From contig CAVQHY010000008.1 in assembly GCA_963712465.1 (NCBI GenBank), positions 62,001-126,000 of the forward strand: 64,000 nucleotides of DNA, given 5' to 3'. This document shows, in pieces, positions 54,171-61,900 of this stretch. The notes beneath the pieces are model-generated. The model was given only the letters and a program-made list of their open reading frames with translations. It made no database searches and was not told where the DNA came from. The DNA comes from CAVQHY01 sp963712465. Lineage in GTDB: Bacteria; Actinomycetota; Thermoleophilia; Gaiellales; Gaiellaceae. The position numbers and the translations under genes were made by a program. Position 1 is the first letter of the stretch; each line of letters begins with the position of its first letter.

Positions 54171-55733
54171 GTGACCGTCCTCGAGACGCGCGTCGACCGG
54201 GACTCGGCGGACTTCGGGACAAACCGGGCGAGGATGGAGGCGCTCGTCGCGGAGCTTCGCGAACGGACCGCACGAGTCGCGGGCGGCGGCGGTGCGGACG
54301 CAGTCGAGCGTCATGGTTCGCGCGGCAAGCTCCTCGCTCGCGAGCGGATCGACCGGCTGCTCGACCCCGGCTCGTCGTTCCTCGAGCTCGGCAGCCTGGC
54401 CGCATGGGACCTCTATGGCGGCGACGCGCCGTCCGCGGGGATCGTCACCGGGATCGGCATCGTCTCGGGACGGGAGTGCGTCGTCGTCGCCAACGATGCG
54501 ACCGTCAAGGGCGGCACGTACTACCCGCTCACCGTGAAGAAGCACCTGCGGTCGCAGGAGGTCGCCCAGCAAAACCGGCTCGCATGTATCTACCTGGTCG
54601 ACTCGGGGGGAGCGTTCCTGCCCTTGCAGGACGAGGTCTTCCCCGACCGCGACCACTTCGGGCGGATCTTCTACAACCAGGCCCGCATGTCCGCGCAGGG
54701 GATCCCGCAGATCGCCTGCGTGATGGGATCCTGTACCGCCGGCGGCGCCTACGTGCCCGCGATGAGCGACGAGACCGTGATCGTGAGCGGAACCGGGACG
54801 ATCTTCCTCGGCGGCCCACCGCTCGTGAAGGCGGCGACCGGCGAGGAGGTGTCCGCGGAGGAGCTCGGCGGCGCCGACGTTCACGCGCGGGTCTCCGGTG
54901 TCGCAGACCACTACGCGCTCTCCGACGAGCACGCGCTCGCGCTCGTTCGGGAGATCGTCGCCAACCTCGGCGCCCGCAAGCCCGACCCGCCGTGGCAGGT
55001 CGAGCCCGCGGCCGAGCCGATCTACGACCCGCGTGACCTCTACGGGATCGTCCCCGCCGACCAACGCGTGCTCTACGACGTCCGCGAGGTGATCGCGCGC
55101 CTCGTCGACAGCTCCCGCCTCCACGAGTTCAAGCCGCTGTACGGCGAGACGCTCGTCTGCGGCTTCGCCAGGATCGAGGGGTACCCCGTGGGGATCCTCG
55201 CGTCGAACGGCGTCCTGTTCTCCGAGTCGGCGCTCAAGGGCGCCCACTTCGTCGAGCTCGCGTGCGCGCGGCGAATCCCGCTTCTGTTTCTCCAGAACAT
55301 CACCGGCTTCATGGTCGGCAAGCAGTACGAGGCAGGCGGGATCGCAAAAGACGGCGCGAAGCTCGTGACGGCGGTGGCCTGCGCCGAGGTTCCCAAGTTC
55401 ACGGTCGTGATCGGCGGCTCGTTCGGCGCCGGCAACTACGCGATGTGCGGGCGCGCCTACTCCCCACGTCAGCTGTGGACGTGGCCGAACGCGCGCATCT
55501 CCGTGATGGGGGGCGAGCAGGCGGCGACCGTGCTCTCGGCGGTCGGTAGCGCCGACCCCGCAGAGATCCGCGCGAAGTACGAGCGCGAGGGCAGCCCCTA
55601 CTACGCGACCGCCCGGCTCTGGGACGACGGCATCCTCGACCCGCTCGACACGCGGCCCGTGATCGCGATGGGGATCTCGGCGGCGCTGAACGCGCCGATC
55701 CCCGAGACGTCCTTCGGCGTGTTCCGGATGTGA
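54171..55733 (+). CDS. Acyl-CoA carboxylase carboxyltransferase (beta) subunit, methylcrotonyl/propionyl-CoA carboxylase type
   Basis: The 520-residue protein transfers CO2 from carboxybiotin to an acyl-CoA. It has the two crotonase-like halves of AccD/PccB/MccB with GSCTAGGAYVPAMSDE, GTIFLGGPPLVKAATGE, HALALVREIVANL, LFSESALKGAHFVEL, LLFLQNITGFMVG and GGSFGAGNYAMCGRAYSP. The FLQNITGFMVG and GNYAMCGRAY segments favour the methylcrotonyl-CoA (leucine) or geranyl-CoA branch over propionyl-CoA. The partner biotin-carboxylase is encoded at 57.5 kb on the same strand. GTG start at 54171, close to the predicted transcription start. Confidence 0.9.
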   Translation: MTVLETRVDRDSADFGTNRARMEALVAELRERTARVAGGGGADAVERHGSRGKLLARERIDRLLDPGSSFLELGSLAAWDLYGGDAPSAGIVTGIGIVSGRECVVVANDATVKGGTYYPLTVKKHLRSQEVAQQNRLACIYLVDSGGAFLPLQDEVFPDRDHFGRIFYNQARMSAQGIPQIACVMGSCTAGGAYVPAMSDETVIVSGTGTIFLGGPPLVKAATGEEVSAEELGGADVHARVSGVADHYALSDEHALALVREIVANLGARKPDPPWQVEPAAEPIYDPRDLYGIVPADQRVLYDVREVIARLVDSSRLHEFKPLYGETLVCGFARIEGYPVGILASNGVLFSESALKGAHFVELACARRIPLLFLQNITGFMVGKQYEAGGIAKDGAKLVTAVACAEVPKFTVVIGGSFGAGNYAMCGRAYSPRQLWTWPNARISVMGGEQAATVLSAVGSADPAEIRAKYEREGSPYYATARLWDDGILDPLDTRPVIAMGISAALNAPIPETSFGVFRM

Positions 55734-55795
55734 GAACTCGCTTCAGAATGAGCTGCAGGCCGCCCGGGCACGCGGTCATTCTGAAAACGAGTTCT
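55733..55795. repeat. Imperfect inverted repeat after the carboxyltransferase gene
   Basis: AGAACTCGCTTCAGAATGA (55733-55751) and TCATTCTGAAAACGAGTTCT (55776-55795) are inverse copies with one central difference and a 24-bp GC-rich loop. The left arm overlaps the last base of the carboxyltransferase stop codon. The right arm overlaps a possible -35 box (TTCTGA, 55792) of the next gene. Confidence 0.8.
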
Positions 55796-55821
55796 GAGCC
55801 CCTAGCCCGAACGCCTAGAAT
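55792..55821 (+). promoter_or_regulatory. Putative promoter of the small membrane protein gene
   Basis: TTCTGA (55792-55797) and TAGAAT (55816-55821) are spaced by 18 bp, about 50 bp before the ATG. The -10 is close to consensus; the -35 is embedded in the right arm of the inverted repeat. Confidence 0.5.
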
Positions 55822-55870
55822 GCTCGTCCGGGCAACGATCTCTCGCTGCGGCCAGAAGGGAGTCGGTGAG

Positions 55871-56128
55871 ATGGAGGAGCTCTTCCCGATCGCCAGCGGC
55901 CTGCTCGTCGGCGCGCTACTCGGCGCCGTTCGCCCAAAGCTCCGGCTCCTCGTCGGGGTCGCGCTCGCGGTCGCGCTCGGCGTGCTGGCCACCGTGGTCA
56001 GCGGCGAGTTTCGCCTGAGCTGGGCGTATCTTGCAATCGACATCCCGCTCGTGGCCGTCAGCGCCGCGATCGGCTTTCTCGCCGCCAAGCGGGTTCGAGC
56101 GATGGTCGGCTCGGCCTCGAGCACGTAG
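55871..56128 (+). CDS. Small integral membrane protein of unknown function
   Basis: The 85-residue product has three hydrophobic segments (about 6-20, 25-45 and 52-72) separated by short basic loops (RPKLR, AAKRVR), so it should be a small membrane protein. AAGGGAG at 55857-55863 lies 7 bases before the ATG at 55871. A plausible promoter precedes it, which supports independent expression. No family is recognised. Confidence 0.65.
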   Translation: MEELFPIASGLLVGALLGAVRPKLRLLVGVALAVALGVLATVVSGEFRLSWAYLAIDIPLVAVSAAIGFLAAKRVRAMVGSASST

Positions 56129-56159
56129 CGCGCGAGCCCGGCGGGGAGCGCTCCCCCGA

Positions 56160-56237
56160 AGGACACGCCCGGGGACAGGCCCCTGGACACGTCGCCGCTG
56201 GACACGTCTCGGGGACAGACCCTGGACACGCCACGCT
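56160..56237. repeat. Tandem pair of degenerate 39-bp units (GGACACG / GGGGACAG motifs)
   Basis: Unit 1 (56160-56198) and unit 2 (56199-56237) share the order GGACACG - GGGGACAG - GGACACG with the same spacing. A further decayed AACACGTCTGGAGGGGAC follows. The unit is non-coding and lies between the small membrane protein gene and the convergent FAD oxidoreductase gene. Such GGGGACAG-rich palindromic pieces are reminiscent of REP-like intergenic sequences. Confidence 0.6.
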
Positions 56238-56351
56238 AAACACGTCTGGAGGGGACGCGGCGCCCGTGGTGGGCGCGCACCGGCCCGAACGGATCATCGA
56301 TCCCCGCCGGCTCGACGACGAGCCACCATGGGCAGCCGTTCGTCGCCGACG

Positions 56352-57413
56352 CTAGAGGACGAGGGTCTCGGGGGCGATCTCGGTGCCGGCGAAACGGTCG
56401 AGTCGGTAGGGCGTGAGATCGAGCGTCGAGCCGCCGTCGAGGACGAGCTCCGCGACGACACGGCCGACGGCAGGCGACTGCATGAAGCCGTGCCCGGAGA
56501 AGCCGCAGGCGACGACGAGATCGTCCGCGGCTCGGTCGACGATCGGGTGCGCGTCCGGAGTCATGTCGTAGAGCCCCGCCCAGGCGTCGGCCGCCCGGGC
56601 TCCCTCGGCGGGTGGAAACCGGTGCGTCAGCCGGGCGAGCCAGTCCTCGACGAGCGACCCGTCGACCCGCTCGTCGAACCCCCAGCGAGGCGTGGATTCG
56701 CCCATCGCCAGCACGAGCGACCCGCCGCGGCGGCGGAAGTGAAACCCCGTCTCGGACTCGATCGTCACCGGCAGGCGGCTCGGCGCGACCACGGGAGTCG
56801 TCAGCACGAGCTGGCGGACGAGCGGGCGCACGGGCAGCTCGACTCCCCGCGCTGTCGCCACCTCCGCCGACCAGGCGCCGCACGCGACGACGAGGACGTC
56901 CGCGTCGAGCTCCTCGGCCCTCGTCCACTCGTGCACCTCGACGCCGAGCGCGGCCGCCCTGCGGACGAGCTCACGCGTGACCGCGGGCGGGTCCGCCGTG
57001 CCGTCCTCGCCGCAGAAGACGCCGCCGAGGACGTCGCCGGAGCGAATCCCCGGCACGAGCGCCTCGACGCCTTCGCGGTCGACGGGGTGCACCGGGACGC
57101 CGAGCTCGGTCTGGACGGCGCGCCGGGCCTCGAGCTCGGAGAGCCCCTCCTCGGTCGTCGCGAGGAAGAGATAGCCGACCTGCTCGAACAGGGGCGTCCC
57201 GAGCTCGGTGAAGAGGCGCAGGCTCTCACGGGCGAGCACGACCTCCGCCTCGGTCGAGAACTGCTGACGGATTCCCCCGAAGGCCTTCCCGGTCGAGCCG
57301 CCTGCGATCTCACCACGATCGGCGAGCACGATTCCCTGCGCCCCACGGAGCGCCAGGTGGTAGGCGACGCTCGCGCCGATCGCGCCGGCCCCCGCCACGA
57401 CGATCCTCCGCAC
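56352..57413 (-). CDS. FAD-dependent oxidoreductase, sarcosine oxidase/DAO-like
   Basis: The 353-residue flavoprotein starts with the FAD motif RIVVAGAGAIGASVAYHLALRG, has STGKAFGGIRQQFSTEAEV near residue 40 (typical of the sarcosine oxidase beta/dimethylglycine dehydrogenase group) and the C-terminal flavin segment VVACGFSGHGFMQSPAVGRVVAELVL. Substrates in this family are secondary or tertiary amines or D-amino acids. The GTG start at 57413 places the glycine-rich motif at the N-terminus. It is divergent from the biotin carboxylase gene with about 78 bp between. Substrate not determinable. Confidence 0.86.
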   Translation of the reverse strand: MRRIVVAGAGAIGASVAYHLALRGAQGIVLADRGEIAGGSTGKAFGGIRQQFSTEAEVVLARESLRLFTELGTPLFEQVGYLFLATTEEGLSELEARRAVQTELGVPVHPVDREGVEALVPGIRSGDVLGGVFCGEDGTADPPAVTRELVRRAAALGVEVHEWTRAEELDADVLVVACGAWSAEVATARGVELPVRPLVRQLVLTTPVVAPSRLPVTIESETGFHFRRRGGSLVLAMGESTPRWGFDERVDGSLVEDWLARLTHRFPPAEGARAADAWAGLYDMTPDAHPIVDRAADDLVVACGFSGHGFMQSPAVGRVVAELVLDGGSTLDLTPYRLDRFAGTEIAPETLVL

Positions 57414-57491
57414 CGCACCTACTGTAGGCGTGGAGAGCCGTCGACGCCGCCCGCGTCGGATGCGCCTCGAAGCGCCCCGTACCATGCGCGC

Positions 57492-59093
57492 GTGCCGCCG
57501 ATCGCCAGGCTCCTGGTCGCGAACCGTGGTGAGATCGCGGCGCGAATCGTCCGAACGTGCAGACGACTTGGGATCGATGCCGTCGCCGTCTCGGCTCCCG
57601 ACGACGCGGGGGCGTTCCACACGCGGCTCGCCGACGAGACGGTCCCCGTGGCCTCGTACCTCGACGCCGGAGAGCTCGTGCGGGCGGCGCTGACGGCCCA
57701 GGTGGATGCGGTGCATCCCGGCTACGGGTTCCTCTCGGAGAGCGCCGTCCTCGCGGAGGCCGTGGGCGGGGCCGGCCTCGTGTGGGTCGGCCCGCCGCCG
57801 GCAGCGTTGCGGCGGGCCGGCGACAAGCTGGATGCGCGCCGGCTCGCCGCGCGGGCGGGCGTGCCGGTGCTTCCGAGCGGGGCGGCGGAGGAGATCGGCT
57901 TTCCGCTCCTCGTCAAGGCGGCGGGCGGCGGCGGCGGGCGGGGCATGAGGCTCGTTCGTTCAGCCGACGAGCTGGAGCCCGCGCTCGAGGCCGCGGGCCG
58001 CGAGGCAGAGGCCGCCTTCGGCGACGAGACCGTGTATCTCGAGCGGTGGGTCGAGCGGCCGCGCCACGTCGAGATCCAGCTCCTCGCGGACACGCACGGC
58101 GCGTGTGTGTCGCTCGGCGAGCGGGAGTGCTCGCTCCAGCGACGCCACCAGAAGCTGGTCGAGGAGAGCCCGTCGCCCGCGGTCGACGAGACGCTCCGCG
58201 TGCACCTCGCCGACGCCGCGATCGCGATTGCACGAGAGACCGGGTACGTCGGCGCCGGTACGGCGGAGTTCCTGCTCGACGGAGACGGCTTCTTCTTCCT
58301 CGAGCTCAACGCCCGGATCCAGGTCGAGCACCCCGTGACCGAGCTCGTCACCGGCCTGGATCTCGTCGAGCAGCAGCTCCTGGTCGCCGCAGGCGAGTCG
58401 CTAGGGCCCATGCCCCTGCCGGCCGGCCACGCCGTCGAGGCGCGCCTCTACGCCGAGCATCCGGTCACGCTCCTGCCCCAGTCCGGCCGGATCGAGCGGC
58501 TCACCCTGCCCGACGACGTTCGGGTCGACGCGGGCGTGACCGTGGGCGACCGCGTCCCTACCGCCTACGACCCTCTGCTGGCCAAGCTCGTGAGCTGGGC
58601 GGAGACCCGCGACGAGGCGCTCGACCGGCTCGCCACGGCGCTGGCCCGGACGGACGTCGGCGGGGTGACGACGAATCTGCCGCTGCTTCGCTGGCTCGTC
58701 GATCACCCGGAGGTGCGTGCGGGGCGGACGACGACGGCGTTCCTCGACGACCACCCTCCGCTCGCCCCCCACCATCCCCTCGAGCCGGTCTGGTTGGGCG
58801 GCCGGCGGCACAACCTCCCGGCGGCACCGCTTGCCCCCCCGCCGGCGGGCGAGCCCACGCCGGTCGCCGTGGGGTTTCCCGGAGGGGAGATTCGGGCGCC
58901 TCTCTCCGGCACGATCGTTCGTGTTCTCGTCGGGGAGGGAGACCGCGTCGCCTCCCGTGTGCCGCTCGTCGTGCTCGAGGCGATGAAGATGGAGACGCCC
59001 CTCGCGGCGCCGTTCGAGGGCATCGTGCGCAAGATCCATGTCGCCGAGGGAGATCAGGTGGCCGGCGGCGCCCTTCTGGTGGAGCTCGGCTAG
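57492..59093 (+). CDS. Acyl-CoA carboxylase biotin-carboxylase/BCCP (alpha) subunit
   Basis: The 533-residue protein activates bicarbonate with ATP and carboxylates its own biotin. The biotin carboxylase domain (1-440) shows LLVANRGEIAARI, HPGYGFLSE, the ATP-grasp glycine loop KAAGGGGGRGMR, ERECSLQRRHQK and LNARIQVEHPVTE. The C-terminal BCCP domain has the biotinylated lysine in EAMKMET, followed by VAEGDQV. The start is GTG 57492. It is shorter than eukaryotic alpha subunits (about 660-720) because the BT-type linker is short. It pairs with the carboxyltransferase at 54.2 kb although three kb separate them. Confidence 0.93.
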   Translation: MPPIARLLVANRGEIAARIVRTCRRLGIDAVAVSAPDDAGAFHTRLADETVPVASYLDAGELVRAALTAQVDAVHPGYGFLSESAVLAEAVGGAGLVWVGPPPAALRRAGDKLDARRLAARAGVPVLPSGAAEEIGFPLLVKAAGGGGGRGMRLVRSADELEPALEAAGREAEAAFGDETVYLERWVERPRHVEIQLLADTHGACVSLGERECSLQRRHQKLVEESPSPAVDETLRVHLADAAIAIARETGYVGAGTAEFLLDGDGFFFLELNARIQVEHPVTELVTGLDLVEQQLLVAAGESLGPMPLPAGHAVEARLYAEHPVTLLPQSGRIERLTLPDDVRVDAGVTVGDRVPTAYDPLLAKLVSWAETRDEALDRLATALARTDVGGVTTNLPLLRWLVDHPEVRAGRTTTAFLDDHPPLAPHHPLEPVWLGGRRHNLPAAPLAPPPAGEPTPVAVGFPGGEIRAPLSGTIVRVLVGEGDRVASRVPLVVLEAMKMETPLAAPFEGIVRKIHVAEGDQVAGGALLVELG

Positions 59094-59872
59094 CCTCCGC
59101 AGCGGTCCGAGTCGGGGCAGACGGCGAGCGGCGTCGCGGACGGCGGTGCGGTCGGGCCCCCGGGCCAAGCGAGCTCGAGCAGCATCGACGCCGCGTTGTT
59201 TCCGTATTCGCTCTCTTCGATGCTCCGGTCGACGTTGACCCGGTGTACGAGCAAGTAGCGGCCGGCGGACAGCCCCGTGACGTCGAGGTACTGGCCCTCG
59301 AGATGCGCGTGGTAGTCGTCGCCGAAGCCTGGGGTGATCCCCTCGCGCACGTGGAGGAGCCCCGGGGCGTTGAGACCGCAGCGACCGACGTACACGGGTG
59401 CGGCAACAGAGCCCGCCCGGTAGCGGTCGCCGAGGCAGAAGCCCGACTTGCGGTCGCGAAGGACGACCCTGGCGTCCCCCGCTCTGCGAAGCTCGTAGCG
59501 GTCGAAGTCGAGGTAGTGCCAGTGGCGATGGTCGGCCTCGACGACGTAGCGCAACAGGCCGATCGCCTTGACCCGCCTGGTGGTGCCGTCCGCACGGCTC
59601 ACGAGCTGGTCGGCACGCATCGCCGGCTCTGCGCGGCTCGCCCGCCTGCCGTCGATGACGAGAGGGCCGGCGCCGTGGTTCTCGACCGCGGAGTCGAAGC
59701 CAAGCCGAAACTGTGGCCCGGCAGCCCCGGCGACCGTCTCGACGAGCAGGCCCCCCGGGGCGCGCTGGTCGAGATCGGGCAGGATCTCTTTCACCCCGTC
59801 GGGCGAAGCTCCGGCGATGCCTCCCGCCGCGAGCGCTGCGGCAACGATGACCGGTAGCAAGAGCAGACGCAT
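59090..59872 (-). CDS. Secreted lysyl oxidase-like protein
   Basis: The 260-residue protein has a signal peptide (LLLLPVIVAAALAAGGIAGA) and the lysyl oxidase core: a beta strand with VVENHG-like SAVENHGAGPLVIDG, the copper-binding DHRHWHYLDFDRYEL (His115, His117, His119) and the family segment KSGFCLGDRY with GLHVREGITPGFGDDY. In animals these copper amine oxidases crosslink collagen and elastin; bacterial relatives have this same HxHWH core. The Tyr and Lys precursors of the LTQ cofactor cannot be assigned here. ATG at 59872. The stop overlaps the carboxylase gene by four bases (convergent). Substrate unknown. Confidence 0.82.
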   Translation of the reverse strand: MRLLLLPVIVAAALAAGGIAGASPDGVKEILPDLDQRAPGGLLVETVAGAAGPQFRLGFDSAVENHGAGPLVIDGRRASRAEPAMRADQLVSRADGTTRRVKAIGLLRYVVEADHRHWHYLDFDRYELRRAGDARVVLRDRKSGFCLGDRYRAGSVAAPVYVGRCGLNAPGLLHVREGITPGFGDDYHAHLEGQYLDVTGLSAGRYLLVHRVNVDRSIEESEYGNNAASMLLELAWPGGPTAPPSATPLAVCPDSDRCGG

Positions 59873-59944
59873 CCGAGCCAGCGAGTCTACGTGCCGTGTC
59901 CGGGGCTCAAGCCCACGGGGCCCGAATGCCGATAGGAATCCTCA

Positions 59945-60052
59945 GTGAGCTGGCTGCTCGTCATCGTCGTCGTGGCGGCGCTCGTCGCGGTCCTCCACGC
60001 GATCCTGCTGGACGCCGAGCGCCTGCGTCGTGGCGTGCGGCCCCGTCGCTAG
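59945..60052 (+). CDS. Tiny single-pass membrane protein (35 residues)
   Basis: GTG 59945 opens a 35-residue ORF: SWLLVIVVVAALVAVLHAILL forms one hydrophobic helix and is followed by a basic tail (RLRRGVRPRR). AGGAA lies 6 bases upstream. Stop TAG at 60050-60052, just before the convergent SCP2 gene. The regular helix-plus-basic-tail pattern is more than chance for a short frame in 70% GC DNA, but no family is recognised. Confidence 0.45.
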   Translation: MSWLLVIVVVAALVAVLHAILLDAERLRRGVRPRR

Positions 60053-60059
60053 CGAAGCC

Positions 60060-60368
60060 TCAGCCGAGGAGATCCTTCACCCTGGTTGCGAGGGCCATGT
60101 CGCCCTTGACCTTGATCTTGCCGGTCAGGAACGCGGTCGTCGGGCTGCCGCCGTTGCGAAGCTTCTCGAACGTCGCCTCCGAGAACTCGATCGCACAGTC
60201 GGCGTCGGCGTCGCTCTCCTCGACCGTCACCGCTCCGTCGCGCACGTCGACCAGCCAGCTTCCCACTCCCGTCACGTCGAAGCGGTAGGACGCCGTCAGC
60301 CCGCTCGTCGCTCCCGGGTCGAGACGACCTGGAAGGGTTTCGAAGAACTCGCGCGCGCTTGCTGCCAT
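60060..60368 (-). CDS. SCP2 sterol-binding domain protein
   Basis: The 102-residue protein consists of one SCP2 domain: GLTASYRFDVTGVGSWLVDVRDG, DADCAIEFSEATFEKL and the C-terminal helix KIKVKGDMALATRVKDLL. SCP2 domains form a hydrophobic tunnel that binds lipids or acyl-CoA. It could serve lipid or acyl-CoA handling together with the beta-oxidation genes in this region. ATG at 60368, 16 bp after the MFS stop on the same strand, so co-transcription is possible. Confidence 0.88.
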   Translation of the reverse strand: MAASAREFFETLPGRLDPGATSGLTASYRFDVTGVGSWLVDVRDGAVTVEESDADADCAIEFSEATFEKLRNGGSPTTAFLTGKIKVKGDMALATRVKDLLG

Positions 60369-60383
60369 GGGGCCTCCCTGGAG

Positions 60384-61574
60384 TCAGGCTGTCACCGGTG
60401 ACGCATCCGTTTCTATCACCCGCGGCTGTCTCCTCGCCGGGGGGAGGAAGAACACGAGTGCCAGGCAGAGCGCTGGCCCGACCACGGTTGCGAGGACGGC
60501 AGCCTCGAGATCGATCGCGTCTGCCAGCGCGCCGAGGGCGGTCGCGGCGATCCCGCCGAGGCCGATCGCGAGGCCGATCGCGAGCCCCGAGGCCATGCCG
60601 ACGCGGCCGGGGAGGTACTCCTGGCTCATGACGATCGTGACGCCGAACGTGCCGATGATCGCGCCGCCGGCGAGGACGAGCGCGAGCTCGCCCCCGATCC
60701 CGTCCAGAAACACGTAGCAGAGGATCAGGGGCACGGTCGCGGCGAAGCTGGTGGCAAGCACAGCGCGGCGTCCGAAACGATCCGCGAGCGGGCCGCCGAG
60801 CAGCGTGCCCGCTGCCCCCGAGAGCAGAAACAGCGATAGCAGCAGGGTCGCCTGGCCCTTCGAGGCGCCGCGGGAGATCTGGTAGAGCGGCACGAACGTG
60901 AACAGGCCCATGTGAGCGACGCTGCGCAGGCCGACGATCACGAGCAGGAGCGCGAGCGCCCGGGGCTGGCTCCCGAGCGTCGAGGCCTCGAGCCGGCGCG
61001 CCCCGCTCGGGGCGAAGGACGCGAGGTAGGGCAGCAGTACGAGCAGCACGGCGCCGACGATCAGCCCGGGGATTGCGAGGACGATCCCTCCCGCGAGCCC
61101 GAAGGCGAGGATCGCCACCGTCGCGACGATCGGGCCGAGGGCGAAGCCGACGTTGCCGCCGACCGAGAAGAACGACATGCCGCTCGCGCGCTTCTGCCCG
61201 CTGACGAAGCTCGCGAACTTCGACGCCTCGGGGTGGAACGCGGCCACTCCCACGCCGGCGAAGAGGACGCAGACGACGACGAGCGCATAGGAGGGCGCGA
61301 CGGCCGCGCACGCCATGCCGATTCCGGCGATGGCGGTTCCGGCCGGGAGCAGCCAGAGGACGCCGCGCGCGTCCGACCAGAAGCCGAACAGCGGCTGGAC
61401 GATTGACGACGCGAACGTCGAGCAGAGGACGAGCGCCGCCGCGAGCGTGTACGAGAGGCTGAACTTCGTGACGAAGAACGGCAGCAGTGCGGGCAGCGCA
61501 CCCTGCGACAGATCGGTCGCGAGGTGGCCCGTCGAGAGGGCGCCCATCGCCTTCCTGTCCACCTCCGCGAGCAC
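60384..61574 (-). CDS. MFS transporter, fosmidomycin-resistance (Fsr)-like
   Basis: The 396-residue protein has about twelve transmembrane helices in two halves with the MFS motif DRFGRRAVL between helices 8-9 and the N-terminal GHLATDLSQGALPALLPFF pattern that is typical of the Fsr/fosmidomycin-resistance branch. It probably exports or imports a small hydrophilic compound by proton exchange; substrate unknown. The start GTG 61574 gives a short N-terminal extension; GTG four codons later is an alternative. Confidence 0.86.
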   Translation of the reverse strand: MLAEVDRKAMGALSTGHLATDLSQGALPALLPFFVTKFSLSYTLAAALVLCSTFASSIVQPLFGFWSDARGVLWLLPAGTAIAGIGMACAAVAPSYALVVVCVLFAGVGVAAFHPEASKFASFVSGQKRASGMSFFSVGGNVGFALGPIVATVAILAFGLAGGIVLAIPGLIVGAVLLVLLPYLASFAPSGARRLEASTLGSQPRALALLLVIVGLRSVAHMGLFTFVPLYQISRGASKGQATLLLSLFLLSGAAGTLLGGPLADRFGRRAVLATSFAATVPLILCYVFLDGIGGELALVLAGGAIIGTFGVTIVMSQEYLPGRVGMASGLAIGLAIGLGGIAATALGALADAIDLEAAVLATVVGPALCLALVFFLPPARRQPRVIETDASPVTA

Positions 61575-61592
61575 GGAGCTGAGAATAGTTGT

Positions 61593-61820
61593 CTACGCGG
61601 GTTGTGCGTACTGCTGGACGAACGCTCGCGAGAGCTCGTGCTGCAGCCGGACGATTTCGAGGCGGTTGGCCTCGAGCGCGTCGGTGCTTCCTCGGCCCCG
61701 CAGGCGCTCCCGCTCTCGCAGAAGCCCTCCAAGGAGACCCTGAAGGGCTTCTACGGGGAGAGGGGTTCGCCCGCTGGGGGAAGCGGGCGGGGAGGGTAGG
61801 GCTGCGCTCATTGTGCGCAT
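61593..61820 (-). CDS. Small hypothetical protein with coiled-coil helix
   Basis: The 75-residue product has a Pro/Ser-rich N-terminus and a C-terminal charged amphipathic helix (LEANRLEIVRLQHELSRAFVQQY) suited to a coiled coil. Start ATG 61820 is tentative (ATG 61811 or GTG 61838 possible); the ribosome site is weak. The stop is 18 bp from the MFS gene start, so it probably leads the same minus-strand operon. No family known to me. It lies opposite the leader region of the aminopeptidase gene. Confidence 0.5.
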   Translation of the reverse strand: MRTMSAALPSPPASPSGRTPLPVEALQGLLGGLLRERERLRGRGSTDALEANRLEIVRLQHELSRAFVQQYAQPA

Positions 61821-61900
61821 GCCGTCTATCGGCTCCACCCTGCTCTGCCTTTAGACGACGGATCCCGCACACGAGGGATGTCGGATACGATCGCGCGTCC

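Noticed and set aside
56160..56237. Insertion-sequence end.
   Set aside because: No transposase, no clear terminal inverted repeats and no target duplication; kept only as a degenerate tandem repeat.
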